This document shows, piece by piece, positions 10,426 to 23,594 of a stretch of DNA of 64,000 nt (position 1 is its first letter; every line of letters begins with the position of its first letter). Below the pieces are notes generated by a model, which was given only the letters and a program-made list of their open reading frames with translations, was not told the origin of the DNA and searched no databases. The translations under genes and the position numbers were made by a program. The DNA comes from Arthrinium phaeospermum (taxonomy: Eukaryota; Ascomycota; Sordariomycetes; Amphisphaeriales; Apiosporaceae), in the NCBI GenBank assembly GCA_006503535.1, contig QYRS01000001.1:3968001-4032000 (forward strand), written 5' to 3'.

Positions 10426-12250
10426 GGCTTGCTTGGGTTATATATGTATTTATATGTATTTATATGGATACTTATATTCCGAATGTTTGCTGTTCTTTGC
10501 CAAGAAGATGGTTCGCCTATAAGCTTTCCAGATCGGCGGGCTCGTAGGTGCTAAATCGAGTAAGGGATATGCCAAGCTGCGCTGCGATTGGACGAAGCGA
10601 GATAGCAAACAGTCAAATACCGTGGACTGGAATATAGGGCTGGAGTATTGATTCGGAATCCTGGGTTGTCGCCAAGGGACGGATGGATGATGTAGAGATG
10701 TGCAGGTTTTAGCACCTCCAAGACAGGAGGGGAGTCATGCCGTCTTTTATCGGAAAGGCAAGGGCTAGCTAGCAACGACGTGTATTGAATGTCTCAGCTT
10801 CATACCCGTCATGAAAATACCTTAACTAAGCACTGGGGGGTGGGTGGGTGAGTGGATGTGCGTATGTGTGGCATTCCCTGGGCTGGCTGGCCCGGACATC
10901 ATCAAAGGCCGAGGACCGCGCAGGAGCAGTAGTCTGGTCTTCCGGGCGAGAGAACCACTGCCCAACTAACGCGCACATTGGCGGCTTCTCCTATCTGCTA
11001 ATGTAAGGTAGGTAGCCGCTACGGCATCGACTATCTTGCGATTGGCTGCTTGCATGTAGGCAGGCATCATTTTTCCCGTCTCGGTCTGACACCCGACGAC
11101 ATGGACCGACCCTCTTTGAAACCCTGCCAAACGTCAATTAACGACGATGACACACAGCTCTGCGATATAAGCCCCGACCACGTATATCTGTCTGTCTGAC
11201 TCCTGTCGTCTATGAATTATCCTGACCCGCGACTACACTACATGAGTCAACACGACCAGAGGAGGGACACAGAGACAGAGAGACAAGAGAGCGACACGGC
11301 GCTTTTCGGACATTGTATTACCACTACTACGTGCAGCCGCACAATGGTCGCACCCGCCAACCGAGCCGGCGGAGTCTGTCATCTCGCTGTAGTCGCTCCC
11401 CCTAGAGCCCCAGGCGGCCTAGTCAAATGCTTCTTCCTTCGCTTGGGTGGATCTAGGGCAGGCCCAGGAACCGCCAGTGACTCAGGTAAGTGTGTATAGC
11501 GCAAGTTGGTAAGCGGGAAACCCAGGCCGAGACCCCAGCAGCCTAGAAGCAGTAAGCTCGGTCGGAATCTAACCGAGTGCGACCAGCTTTTTTTTCTCCC
11601 CTTCTCCCCCAAGACTCGGATTTTAGCAATGTGCGACCGGATTTCCGTGTTACTCATTTTCCATGCCATGCAATAGGAAGAAAAACATGTTTTCTAGCGC
11701 TGCGATAAACAATTGCCAGGTGGGGGAGAATGTCCACAGGAGGTACGGTACTGGCGCTTTGCTCGACTCAATCCGGCGACTGACAGTATATGTATACCTC
11801 CGAGCCGATGAGTTGCCATCCTCATCTTAAGATCTGCGGGACCGACCGAATCTTCGGAACCGAGTAAGTGCCATGGGGATAAGCCTCTTCAGGGGCTCGG
11901 GGCAACATCGTTACCGTGTTCATTTTCAGTCTAGTTTTATTACAGATCTGTCTATTCCCAGTCGTGCTCGTTACACCCATCTCTATTAATTCCGTTACAG
12001 CCTTGTTAAACCCGACTGCTCTTCCTCACCATTCACGCATGATTGAGCTAGCCGCAAGTGAAGATTAGAGTAGTATTGTTTTTTTCGTAAAGATTCGCGA
12101 GCGTTGATTTCGTTGAAACCGTGTAGTAAAATACCAGCGCCTTCGTCACCATACCCGAACCCGGATTCGTCTTCTATGTACTGTACAGCGTAGTCCATTA
12201 TTCTAATCCATTGAACCGTAAGGAGTCACAAGTCCGCTCTATAATCCCGC
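10426..12250. other. Spacer between the MFS exporter promoter and the transcription factor 3' end
   Basis: This is the upstream region of the exporter (minus strand) and the 3' flank of the zinc-cluster gene. It has an AT-rich run of repeated tatatgtatt units at about 10439-10465 right before the exporter start codon, and a TAGGTAGG motif near 11006-11014. Short frames at 11212-11499 and 11995-12198 show no recognisable coding character. Any binding sites for the neighbouring regulator would be expected here. Confidence 0.45.
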
Positions 12251-14693
12251 TCAGAACCACCCGTTGATGTTCATCACATTGACCCCGAAGCCCGGCGCCG
12301 CAGACCGGTAGTCCGGCACCCCGCCGCCGCTGGTCCCAAACATATCCCACGACGCCGTGCTTTGGGGGTCCACGTATCCTAACAACTGGTCCCATCGCAT
12401 GTCTAGCCCGTTCGATGGCACGTGGACGCTGTCGGGCTCCAGGTCGTGTTCGCTCGGCTCTTCCTTCTTGGTGTCGTGCGAGCCCACGAGATTGCCTAAT
12501 GCTGAAATGTAATATGGAGTCACCGGCGGAATTCCCGTCGTCTGCTGTATCTTCTCTGCCCTTCTCCGCCATGCCCGCAGTACGAAGACGGCCACGTCTG
12601 CAGAGGACTTGATGGACAGGTCCATGAGCTCCATGTGGAAATGATAGCACTTTTCCACCACTACCCATGCCCTCTCGACCAGCGGGCCACTTGTCCGGTT
12701 CATCAGCTGGCCGATCATGTACTGAAACACCTCGACCTGGAAATGCGCCTTAATGAACCATTGGAAGTTGGTCCCTACATCAACCATTTCGACAATGTTG
12801 TACAGGTGTATCGTGTGCTCGGCAGAACTGACCGAAATCTTGAAGAGGTTGTCTTTGGCCGAAAAGACCTCGGTTCCCCATTCCGGTTGCTGTTGAGGGG
12901 GGCATATCATTTCTCGTAGCTTCCCGACGAGCTCGTGCCGAGTCTCCTTGGCCAACACGTGCACCGGGCCCATATTCACATCGCAGTATTGGGCCAATAT
13001 CTCTCCCAGCCTGTCGTCCAACTGGTCGATCCGAGCCCTGGCTTGTTCAAAAACCGCTGGCGGCAATGACTCCACGCCCGTTTCGTTTTGGAACATGACC
13101 TCGTCGAGGCTGGGGAAATCTACGAGCATCTGCGCCACTTCGTAGCAGCTCATGCAGTATACCATGTCCGTAGGACCAGCCCGACTCTCCGCCTTGGCCA
13201 TGGTTGGGAAGAGATCTGAGTCCGGCAGATTGGCTGGTTTCTTCGTGTCCCATGAGCGCGGTACCATCGACTGACCGAGGCCTGACATCAGCGCATATGA
13301 GGCATCCAGCAGCACGATCTGCCACCAAATGCGCCGGCGCATCTCGGTATCGAACGCGTTCAATCCAAGCGCCTCGCCGTCCCGGTGAAGGCCCATTATC
13401 TGAGCGATTCGGACAATGGTGCCGTTCAGGATCCACGCCGCATTTCGGTCATAGTGACCACTTAGAGAGTGCTGGAACAAACAGTCAGACAAATTTGAAT
13501 AGACAAGCACGCACAGTACAGCCACTGGCTTACCTGGTATAGGACAAGGGCTTGCAAGGTTATCATATCGTATTGTTTGAAGATCTGAATCCGCATAAAG
13601 GAAAGGCGGCAACCTCTGGAGAAACGAGTTATGGCTTCGTCTCTACTGTAGCCCAGGAGTGCCAGACTCTCTTGCGGGGACAATGCCGTCGCCCCCAGCA
13701 CGTATATCGAAAACATCAGGGCCTCGACCTTTTTGGGCAAAGTATCTCGCTTTGTGGCAGCCTCAACCAAAAAGGGCTGAACTGAAGGCACGTGGATGAT
13801 TTTGGTAAGCGGATTGACACGATCCAGGAAGGTCTGCCATAAGCCAAACACATGTGCGGGATCCGGGTGCAGGTCTTCCAAGCTGGCATCCGTGCCATCG
13901 GAAAACAGCAGGCCGTTGTTTTGGTCAGGAGTTTGCCCGTCCGCTGGGGTTGAGCAGCTTTCGTCATCCACGGGATCACTGTCCATAATCTCGCGCATTG
14001 CTTGTAACTAAAATTGACTTGGTCAACACACATCATGACTGAAGAGCAAGCAACTGTAATGGGGGTAGGAGTCGAAGCCAGGTGCAGATGTCCACAGGAC
14101 TCACCTCATCGTAGACTTCCGCCCACATGAAGCTGTTCATAAATCGTGGACCACTATCGCCGTGAATGAGCTTTCCCACGGGCCTCATACTTTTCTCGTC
14201 CGGGGCTGGCCCGTTTGGGGTGCCGGCGGGCTTGGCCGTGGCATATTCCTGCAGCAGCTCCTCACATCTTGCCAGCCGCTGTTGCAGGTCGTGGTTGGGC
14301 CGCCTTCTTTTCCGAGCGGGAGCCGGCGTACTTGGTGTACATGTCACACCCGCCTTTTTTGCTTGTAAGCATTAGGATCAAGCTTAAATATCAAGGGAAC
14401 ACGGGCGGAGTGCACGGCAGGTGGACAGACCTTAGTACAATTGGAACATGGCGAATGGCGGTCGCACTTGATCTTTCTGTGCTATACGGAAGGAGACAAA
14501 GGCAGCGTGTCAGCAGATTCGACTTGAGAGCGGAAGGGCGCATCACGTTCTGCAAAGAAAAGGCCGTCTTACTTGGCACAGCACACAGGCTCTGTGACCG
14601 CAAAAAACATCATTAACAATCTATCCGCACACAACCATGGACTGCGAAGACTTACAAGACCCGGGGGGTCTTCCCGGACGGCATCGAAGTCAT
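12251..14693 (-). CDS. Zn(II)2Cys6 transcription factor with fungal_trans domain (683 aa)
   Basis: Six exons: 14693-14656, 14591-14573 (only 19 nt), 14481-14431, 14353-14105, 14007-13534 and 13471-12251. Splicing restores a complete binuclear zinc cluster near residues 14-41: CVLC, QHRKIKC, DRHSPC, SNC and TKAGVTC (C-x2-C-x6-C-x5-C-x2-C-x6-C), followed by a basic linker (RKRRRPNHD) and a leucine-rich dimerisation helix (QQRLARCEELLQEY). The middle and C-terminal parts match the fungal_trans regulatory region, including the GLHRDGEALGLNAFDTEMRRRIWW motif block around the second half of the protein. The chosen ATG follows an in-frame upstream TGA. It is a DNA-binding nuclear regulator, possibly controlling the downstream exporter (an inference from position only). 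Confidence 0.88.
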
Positions 14694-17531
14694 GTCTTTC
14701 CCCGCTTCTTGTCATGAACCGCGTGCGGTGCGGGTTGAGTTGAGGCTCACGCAGGTTCAACCCCACTTGACCCAGTTGGAGGGTGACGGCTGAGCTAATG
14801 GGATCCGGGCGGTATACTGTCGCGCCGGCAGTGCCTTCGGAACGGGCGGTAGGATACACGATAAGAGGCGAACACAGCAGATGTCAAGGAAAATGCACGC
14901 GATACCGTCTGGAGAGAGGATTGGACAAATTCTTGTGTGTGTGTGTTGGTGTCGAGAGTGACCTCACAGGTCAAAGTCGGCAGAGCAACAGCTGGTAACA
15001 AGCGTTTGCGTCTGTGCTAATGTGGGTGGGAGGATTGCGATCAAGCGCGCTCCTGAAACAGGTGCCAGAAGGTTCTGATCCGACGTCAAAGTTGGGTTTG
15101 GGCCAAATAGGGAGGAACGCGCGAACGTGTGAAGTTGAAGTAGTCGGCGCTTGTGAGATGGCAAGATATGATACCTAGATGAATAAAATTATGGACCCGG
15201 ATGGGAACGGGATTCGATGGACCTTTTCTGTTTTCGTGGGAGGCGTGGGAAGCAGCTAAGAAGTGAACAACTCAGCAAGACCTCATCCCAAGGGCGTCAG
15301 TTGGCGGTCGTGCTTGGTTTTTTGTTTGGCCGTACACGCCTAATGCCGAGCTGAAGGGTCTTGGGTAGATAGATGGATGGATGATGGACGGAGGGTGAGT
15401 CGGTCGGAGAGAGGGATAATTGCGAGAGGGACAGAGGCAGAGGGAGAGAGGTACAGCGTCAACCCCATAAGCCAAATGTCATCATTGCAGCCCGTCCAAC
15501 ACGCAGCCTGGGCTTGTCCGTCTGCCTTCGGCGACTTTGTTTAATTCAACACCGTTCAACTAAAATGGTAACCGTAACCTTGCGTAGGTAGGCTCGGTCG
15601 GACTGGCTTGGCTGTGTTTTCTTGCTGGATGAACGGGTTACGGGTTTTGGATGGCAGCTCGCTTATCAATTGATGGAGGCCCCAAGGCCTGCCAGCGTCC
15701 TACACCTAAGTACCAACAAGCAGTAGCAGCCTGACTCTCAATCCCACCACCACCGAGGAAGCAGGGCACCATCCACCATTAACACCGCCTAGTAACGCGG
15801 CCCCAGAATATTCTCTCTTGCACCTCGGGATGTTTTGTTTCCGTTGTGCAGATACATTAAAAAACACACTGTTGCCTAAATTTTCCAGTAAGGCCGCCAG
15901 CTCGGAGACGGCTCAATGGAATATTGAATATTTAACCTATTAGTGGGCGGCTTGGCTGGGGACGCTTGCGTAATGTCATCAATCTGCAGTTGGCATAGCC
16001 TCCGACTCCCTCAAAGTTACCCGCCCGTCTTATAAGAGGTGTGTAGTACGGGCAGCAACACCGCTGCTAAACCCACCCGGATTCCTGGGAGTGAGCAAGA
16101 CCAGGACAATCAATATACGCTCTCGTTATTTCTGGCCCGTATTGTTATACATACGCCAGGTTCCAATCCAAAACTGCGACAGCTGGTATTGACTGCATCT
16201 GGACAGCTTGACATACCTACGGGCCTACATTCTGCAATTGATATGGTCACGCAGGCCTGGTAACGTAGTCCCTGTCCCTCCCAGTACCTGGCAACGTAAA
16301 GAAGAAGAAGACAAAGGTTATTTAGGTATGCAGTAGTTACTAGACCTCATCGCGTCGGACCTTATTCTTTTCATGTATTGTCCTTTTTGCCTTGTGATCG
16401 CCTTCTCAGCTCATCCCATCCTCATCGTAAAACAATGACTGCAGGTAGCTGTCAGCCCAACACCGTTGTGTGAATTGGTAGAGCTTGGCCTCGCAGTCTT
16501 ACATGTATCCATTCAAAGGCATATAACACAGTTATTCATATTCACCTGTAATATCGCGCTCAATGTCTAAAGCCACTCCCTCTCTCCCCATAACACAAGC
16601 GAGGATACCATTACTGAATTGAAGTATAACGAGTTCTTCATCACCCTCTCCATTAGAACCACCGCATCCTCCACGTGCAAACCAAACCTTCGTTAGATGC
16701 AGGCTACATGCTTGTGTGCGCACCTTGTGTAGTTATGCAATACGCGCACGTGTAGCCTCAACGGTCGAATGGCTTCCTTTCCATTCTGTCCTACAGAGGA
16801 ATCGCACACTGACTGCATGCATGCGTCGCGGACACGGCGGTTGCGCAGTCGCCGAAGCCCTCCCCCCGTCGGCGCGACTCCCGCCGACGGTGCCTGGCCA
16901 CCATGGCTCAGCCTGGGCAAGCACCCCGGCTCCTGATCCGACTGGACGCCCCCTGCTTGCTTTATTGCTTACGGTCTGGAATATGTCTTGCATTTCCTAT
17001 AGGGACTCCGCAACAGAGACCATATACTTATGAATATCATATTTGAGTCACATGTAGCCTTGTACGTAAACAGGATTATACACCACGCAGCATGTAATCG
17101 CGGTTGAGATACGAGTAAAGGAGCTATTGATCCCAGGTCTCCGTTTAGAAACTTCCTGAATTCATGCTTCTTGTGGTATAACATACCTAGCCAGTCTAGT
17201 AGCTAGCTACCAATCATCCCCCTTTCTATAGAGCCAACGCCCGAAGCTCCCGAATGCAAGTATGTTCATTTCATCGCTTATTCATTCCGTCGTTTCAGAC
17301 AATACAAGACCCCGTATCTATATGCACCTTAATGCCTTTTGGGGGTTCGCTTCCGACGCCTCATATCGTCGTCCATTACCACACCGCCAAAAAAGAACAA
17401 TCGACCAAGACCCCTTGGTCTCAGTCATAACGATGATAAGCCAAACACGCTTGCCGCAATGTAATATATACACCGACCATCATCCCTTTCTCTCTCCCCC
17501 AAACTTGATCATTACACGCCATAAGCCGATT
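14694..17531. other. Intergenic region, no gene seen
   Basis: 2.8 kb covering the upstream region of the zinc-cluster gene and the 3' flank of dolichol kinase. It holds tetranucleotide-like gatggatggatg near 15370 and a TAGGTAGG near 15586. Short frames such as 16039-16263 and 16716-17033 lack domain or codon signal. I checked stretches with tRNA-like boxes (about 16465-16500) and found no cloverleaf. Confidence 0.45.
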
Positions 17532-20378
17532 TCAGATGGCTAGACTCTTGACACACGTCCAAAGGACGACAGGTACGACCACGTTATCGTTGCCACCCGT
17601 GAGTACCGCTTCTGTAAGGCTAGCCATGGAGGCGCAGAATCCGGCCTTGGACATCGTCGTGCCCAAGCTGTCGAGCTCAGTCGACGAAGGCCAGCCACCG
17701 ATGCGAAGCCATGCATGAGCAGCCAGCAAGCCCAAGAACACGGCAACAGCAAATGCCACGCTTCCCTCCAAGCTCTTTCCGCCGCCCCACAGCCACTTGC
17801 GATGACCGTACCGTCGGCCAATCAGAGAGGCGGCTGCGTCGCCGAGCCCAACGCATATGACGCCTGCCACCATGCTGACTTCACGGGTGGGCACCTCCCA
17901 GCCTTGTATATAACCAGTGCCGCTACGCGGCAGTGAGCCGAGTGATAGCCAAAGTGGTATAGCACATCCAATGAGGAGGAAAATGTGGGAGATCACCACC
18001 GGACCTCGAAGATCTCGACCATCCACATAGGGCGCAAGGAAGGCTGCCAGGGGTTTTGAGAGAGGCGGAAGTTGACTGGCCCGTAACAAGTCGAGTAGCA
18101 GGAATATGGCGAGCACAATAGACAAGGCCAAACCGGTAAAGGTTGGGTCAATGTAGATGGATGGCGCAAACATGGCTACCATCATGAAGTGGAACACTTT
18201 TCGACGTGTGTCTACTTCGTAAACAGGCGACAGTCGAAATACGACTATGAGACCAACACAAATCACTGCCAGGCAGTAAGCGCTGAGCAGGAGTCTGGTG
18301 TTAGCATCGCCGATAATTGCATGTCGCAAGTGCTGCACCCATCCACCGCCAAGAGATCCGAGGTCATCAATGTCAGGACGGCTAGGCAGGCAAATCCACG
18401 ACTCCAGGTTTCGGCTGACGACTTCTAGCCGGAATTTGGGCAAGTCGCCAAATAAGTAGCCCAGGGCCCATCCCACTGGCTCATAGCTGTGCAGTGCATT
18501 CGTCTGTACAAAGTCCTTGACTCCTATCCACTTGTTGGGCACAAAGACGGCGCCTATGATCAAGATATAGACATATAATGCGTAGAGCCACTTCCGCCAT
18601 GTAGCTTGCTCAGAGGTCAACGAGAAGAACGCTCGGATGGACGTAGAAGCAGATCTCTTCTTTCTGCCCGACGGGGTATGGGTGTATGACTTCCTGGGCA
18701 AGTGCTCAACACTGGAGAGTGTATGTCTCCTGAGATGACCCATTCCTCGTTTCGCCTCCAAGGAGCTAAGGCGTGCTTCCTGCGGCAACTTTGGATCAAA
18801 GGCAGGTACTCCGATCTCCATGGTACCTGGCTTGTTAAGCCCAGCACTTTGACGCCGTTTGCGAGGCTTGCTTGCTGTTGTTTGAAGGCTTTCACTATCT
18901 TCAGCCTCGTCGAATGCTTCACAAGAGCTACATGACGAGCTGTCCATGGGTGCGTGAAACAAATCATGCCGCACTCTTTTCCACGGCATCAGATTCGCAA
19001 GAAAAGACGATGACCGCTTTGATGAGCTCACAGGTCGCTTGAAACGCCACTTGGGTACACGCGCCAGCGTGATTCCCCAATTGACGACGTTTGTGCCTAG
19101 GATAAGCAAGTCAAGCCCACCGATCCATAACATTCCCTTGAGAATGGCTGCCTGCGGTGACGACGACAGCAAGAGAACATTGATAAGAGCCACCGAAAGG
19201 AGCTGGAGCTCTGCGGTAAGAAGACTTGTGGTCGTCAAAGAATGTAGGGTTTTGCACAGATGTTGGTGCAACGGATAGAGGAGAACCGCAACCTCGGGTA
19301 GCAAATTTGCAAGTTTGGCATTGGGCAGCTCTCCGATAGAACCTGCCCCTTGTGAAAGAGTTGCCTTGCTGGATAGAAAGAGCGGGATACACGTCACCAG
19401 CCACTGCCAGGGATTGCATGCATGGTCCTGAGACGAGGCGAAGAAAAGGGACGCGGGGAGGGAACAAAGAGAGAGTATTATGTTGGGGAGTAGGATAGCC
19501 TGATTATCCATAGAAATTAATGAGGATACGAGTAAGGTGATGGCAGGCGGGTATAGAAGCGGAGCAGGGTCGAATGTCGTCGGTATTGATATGACGGACC
19601 AAACCGGCGGCAAAGCTGAAGTTGATCTATGTCTATAACCCCAAATCAAGAGTCGCAGGGGGTAGAGCAGCACGAGGGCACCCATGATACCAAGGCTTGC
19701 AATTAGCTCTGCAGGGACGTCGTCAGCAACTTGCCATAAACCACTGTTCATGCATCGTTAAGGGAGTTTACCTAGGCGCCATTGATGCAGAGCTGGCCGA
19801 GATTGTTTGTTTGTATATACAGCAACTCCGAGGGAGCCGAGTAGCAGGACTTCGGTAAGTCGTCGCACAATCACCTTGTTGCGCCTCGATACCTCTGCCG
19901 CGGACCGCACGTTCTTTCCTACTGCGGCATCCGTCTTCGGCGCATGCGATGCGGACGTGTGCCTCCTGCCATCGTCGTCGTCGAACGGGCTCGGCGAGGC
20001 GAGAGGGGTGGAGGTGCCCGATGCTAGCTCGTTGCGCCCCCGTAGGCCCTTGTGCAGTCTTGCCCGCGGGGCTGGCAGGCCTTTGAGGAAATGCTCATCG
20101 TCGGCTTCGGTACCGCTGTCGCTACTAGCTGACGTGTCTCGCGCGACGGAGGGGAAGGTGGTGGCCCTCTGGGGAAGGGTGCTGTCTAGGCCGGCGCGTG
20201 CCGCCGAAGCCGAACCGCGGGGAGGGTAGGCGAAGCTGCCAGAGGGCTCGAGGAGTTCGAGCTGTTGACGAGCGTACGGATGAGGGGACCTGGACAGAAG
20301 CCGGAGGTCATCTTGCTCTTCGTTCGAATCGTTTCGAGGGTTCTGGGCAGCTGTTGCAGGATCTAGCTGCTTGGGCAT
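17532..20378 (-). CDS. SEC59: Dolichol kinase (Sec59 family, 927 aa)
   Basis: Exon 1 is 20378-19772 and exon 2 is 19708-17532, joined by a 63-nt intron with a GCTGAC branch point and CAG acceptor; the junction codon is GAG, giving HQWRL-ELIASLG. Sec59 phosphorylates dolichol with CTP in the ER membrane, supplying dolichyl phosphate for N-glycosylation, O-mannosylation and GPI anchors. The last 110 residues hold the polyprenol-kinase signature: GLGDAAASLIGRRYG (about 823-837), GGGKSLEGS (844-852) and SLTEAVLTGGNDN (899-911). Many hydrophobic helices fill the C-terminal half. The first 170 residues are a disordered Ser/Arg-rich extension ending in a hydrophobic segment (about 170-188). A Ser/Arg/Lys-rich loop divides the protein, as usual in filamentous fungi. 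Confidence 0.9.
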
Positions 20379-23300
20379 GACGGGATCGACGCCCAGGGTG
20401 GCTAACGGGTAGATGGCAGCAGCGCAATCGAACGATTTGGGGTTTGTTGAGAATCAATTATGCGGGTGCTCAGGTACATTACTGTGAGCGGGTTTCAAAC
20501 AGTAGGCCTGGAGATGTGGATGTATGTTGTCTGTTGTCTGTCTTCCTTCTAAGAGAAACCCGACTAGGAAAGTTCACGCATGGTTCGTTATTCGTAAGTT
20601 GGGAAAGCTTGAATTGAATTCACATGCAAATGCAGATGCCACTTTCCAAGCTGTCGTCAGTACAACAGGAACCTGAGCTACGGTCCGTCTCCAATCCCCA
20701 ATGGGAGGGGCCCCAGTTTCTGTGGCTGGAGCCCCTGGGCAGATCTCTAGGCTGAGCCTCATTACATACGCCTTACCTAAGGACGCAGTTACTTAGAATT
20801 AGTAAAGGGAGAGGAGAAGAAAAGAAAAGAAGACCATTCTGAATAATTCAACGGTCCGGAACAATATAGTCGGTTCGTCTCTGAGAAACTTCACGTATAT
20901 TTCGCAGCTGTCTCAAAGAGACTTATACGTGGCCACCACCCCAAGCATCCAAGGCCTGCTACGAGTATCTGCCTACCGTTCACGCTCGACCCCATTACGA
21001 GCATTGTATGGCAACTTCTGCGTGAGCCCGGAGATAGACGTTATCGAGTATTTTGGCAGCGGTTACGATGGCTGGAAAAATTGCACCACAACTTACTTTA
21101 TGAGCAGACGTGGGAGCTTCTGGTGATATGGGTCTGGTAGGCGCGGTACATTAGGTAGCTTTTGGCAAGAGCCAGGTCCCATGCCGTCTTTGGCCAATCA
21201 GATATGCCTGACCGTCGGGACACTAAAAATAGCTGATGAATGATTCAGCGAGGGTTGATCGCTGGGCCAGTTGCGTTGCCAGCCAGCCGCCAGCGCCAGC
21301 CTTACCTTGCCAGTACAGTATGTGCATAAGGAACCTTACCTAAAGTTGCCTACCTAACACACTGTACAAGTATGTGATGAGTTGTCAGCCTCAACTTTAC
21401 GTCAAAATGTATTGTAACATATCTGCCTCCCTTCTGCAGTGCACTCAGGGCTAGATTGGGCTGAGGAATGGTATCAGTATCTATTGTTGAGCCTCTTCTC
21501 CCGGGTTTCAGGTGTCTCGGCTCTGAACGTTTAGCCGATCATCAAACATCCGATATCGTGAACGACAAACCGCGTTACCAAAGCAAAGTCTCAGGTCAAC
21601 CTGTGCTCAATTGATCAATTGAATGGACATGGGGTGCGAAAACACCACACGTAGAGTAGGATGCATTGTTTTGTACGGTAAGCTTGCCTGATAGGCTATT
21701 ACTGTGAAGCATAAACCGGAGTTTGGGCTTTGTGGCTGCTGGATATCCTGTTTCATGGACTTGTGCACACATTCTCCTCGATTGTTCCCCAGGCGCTGAG
21801 TGGACAGCAAAGAGTCTTGGCTGCATGGCGCGCGCATATGTGTGATCAAGTCGCACAGGCTGGCTGGGCTGCTGCACCAAAAGTTGGGGAGGAGGCGAGT
21901 GTCAAGTACGCCGCGCTGAATAACCGCGTGCATGCTACGGTGGAGTGGCGCCAAAAGACACCCTCTGCCTACCGATGCTTCTGTCAACTTCTGTCAATGG
22001 TCCTCTCAGCTCACCTGCGTCGTGTGTTGTCGTCTGAGATGAGCAGCCGCGAGAGGTCATCATGTCGTAGACTGACGCAATCAGATACGAAGTCTTGCAT
22101 CTGGTGGTTTACGTTGTTGCGCCCATTGAAGAAGACCCTGCAATCTCGTGAGCCCTGAAGGTCGCTCTCGGACGAGGTGAAGCCCGGCCGTACAAAGCCA
22201 GTAGAAATTCTCGTATTCAGACGTCATCAGTGTGAAAAGTCAACAACCCCAATTGGCTTCCTCCGACGCGATGTGGAGTATTATTGCCTCCCCACCTGGA
22301 TTTAAAGCGCGAGAAAAACCAATGGCCATTTGGCGAACTCCTATCTCGCGGATCAGCAACTGGCCAAAGCTAGGGAGATTCGTAGTGCGTAGCCCGGCCG
22401 GCTCTTGCATGCCGTGCTTGGATGCAGAGGCTGAGCAGTCTGTGAGCAGCAGCGCCAGTGCCAGCGCCAGACTATCGTCGATGCAGCCACTCTGCCACTA
22501 TCAACCACTGTAACATATGGCATCATACCTCTGCCAAAACTTGGCAGATTTACAGTGGCGTTATGCGATTGTGCAGTAGGTAGGTGCCCATTATGGTAAA
22601 TGCATCGAAGATTGCCCGTAGAAGTAGCAATTGGCCAAAAGAAGTCCAACTGTTCTTGTGGGAGACTCTTTGTACGTGTATATCATTGAGGATGTGTCGA
22701 CATACATATCCCTTTTGGCGAACGAGAGCTGTGCCAGGGGGGGGGGCAGCAGGCCCCGGGTAGGTGTGGAATCGCTAGAACCGAGAGACAGGTCGTATCG
22801 GAGAAAAGCGGCGCAGCAGTTCTTAACGGTGCCACGGTGAGATGTGGATAGCCTGCTGCATAGGACCCCTGTCCTGGGCAGTGGCCTGTCTCCACGGAAC
22901 TGATGCCCGGGCCCAACCTCTTTTTTTCGTACCGTGGTCGTACACCCCAACACTCCACGAGGTTTTCTGCACAATGTACTCGACTGGATACCGCAGCCCG
23001 TCTCGCCCGTCTTCTAGGCTGCCAGAATCCCACTTTGCTAGGCCAGGGTCCCTGATGTGACGATTGTTAGTCGTAGTAGCTGTGATCAAGCGCCGTGTGT
23101 TTCGGGTTATCAGGATGACAGCTGAACTTCCCATCTCTCCATCCGCCGATCCAGTCGTATTTGCCTTTGGGGGGTGGCATCCACCAACAAGTTGATCCTT
23201 TTTCTCCGTGCTGTGTCGACCATTGAAAAGACTTGAGCCTCCTCTTCACTCGCAACTCCTCCTACCCTACCCTTTCTTGCCACTTCCGGCACATCGGTTC

Positions 23301-23594
23301 TTTCCTACATTAGCTCCTAATCAACTGGTGAACCGGCTTATACACCCGTTCCATACTAATACTAGTCGCGCTGCCGCCCCCTCATCCTGCACTACGACCA
23401 CAATACTCACGCAGTCCATCACTCCATGATGCAATAGGGATAGCCGACTTTGCCATTCGTTAATTTTTCCGTTATTCTCTCGCTCTCTGCAGCTATAGTG
23501 CTGCATTAGCCCCGCGCCGTATCTCAGACCCGGGGACTTATATCTCATCTTATCTCACACCACTCGCTTCCTCTCTTAACGCACATTTCTCACG
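20379..23594. other. Intergenic region with divergent promoters
   Basis: 3.2 kb between the divergently transcribed dolichol kinase and mucin-like genes. Several TACCTA/TAGGTA motifs occur (near 20772, 21338-21356 and 22577-22585). The frame at 20929-21126 has a somewhat protein-like C-terminus but begins with GTG and no splicing could be found for it. From about 23220 to 23594 the + strand is pyrimidine-rich, the probable leader of the mucin-like gene. Confidence 0.45.

Noticed and set aside
19709..19751. ATG at 19751 as the dolichol kinase start
   Set aside because: It lies inside an intron with a good branch point; the upstream exon joins in frame and gives a continuous protein.
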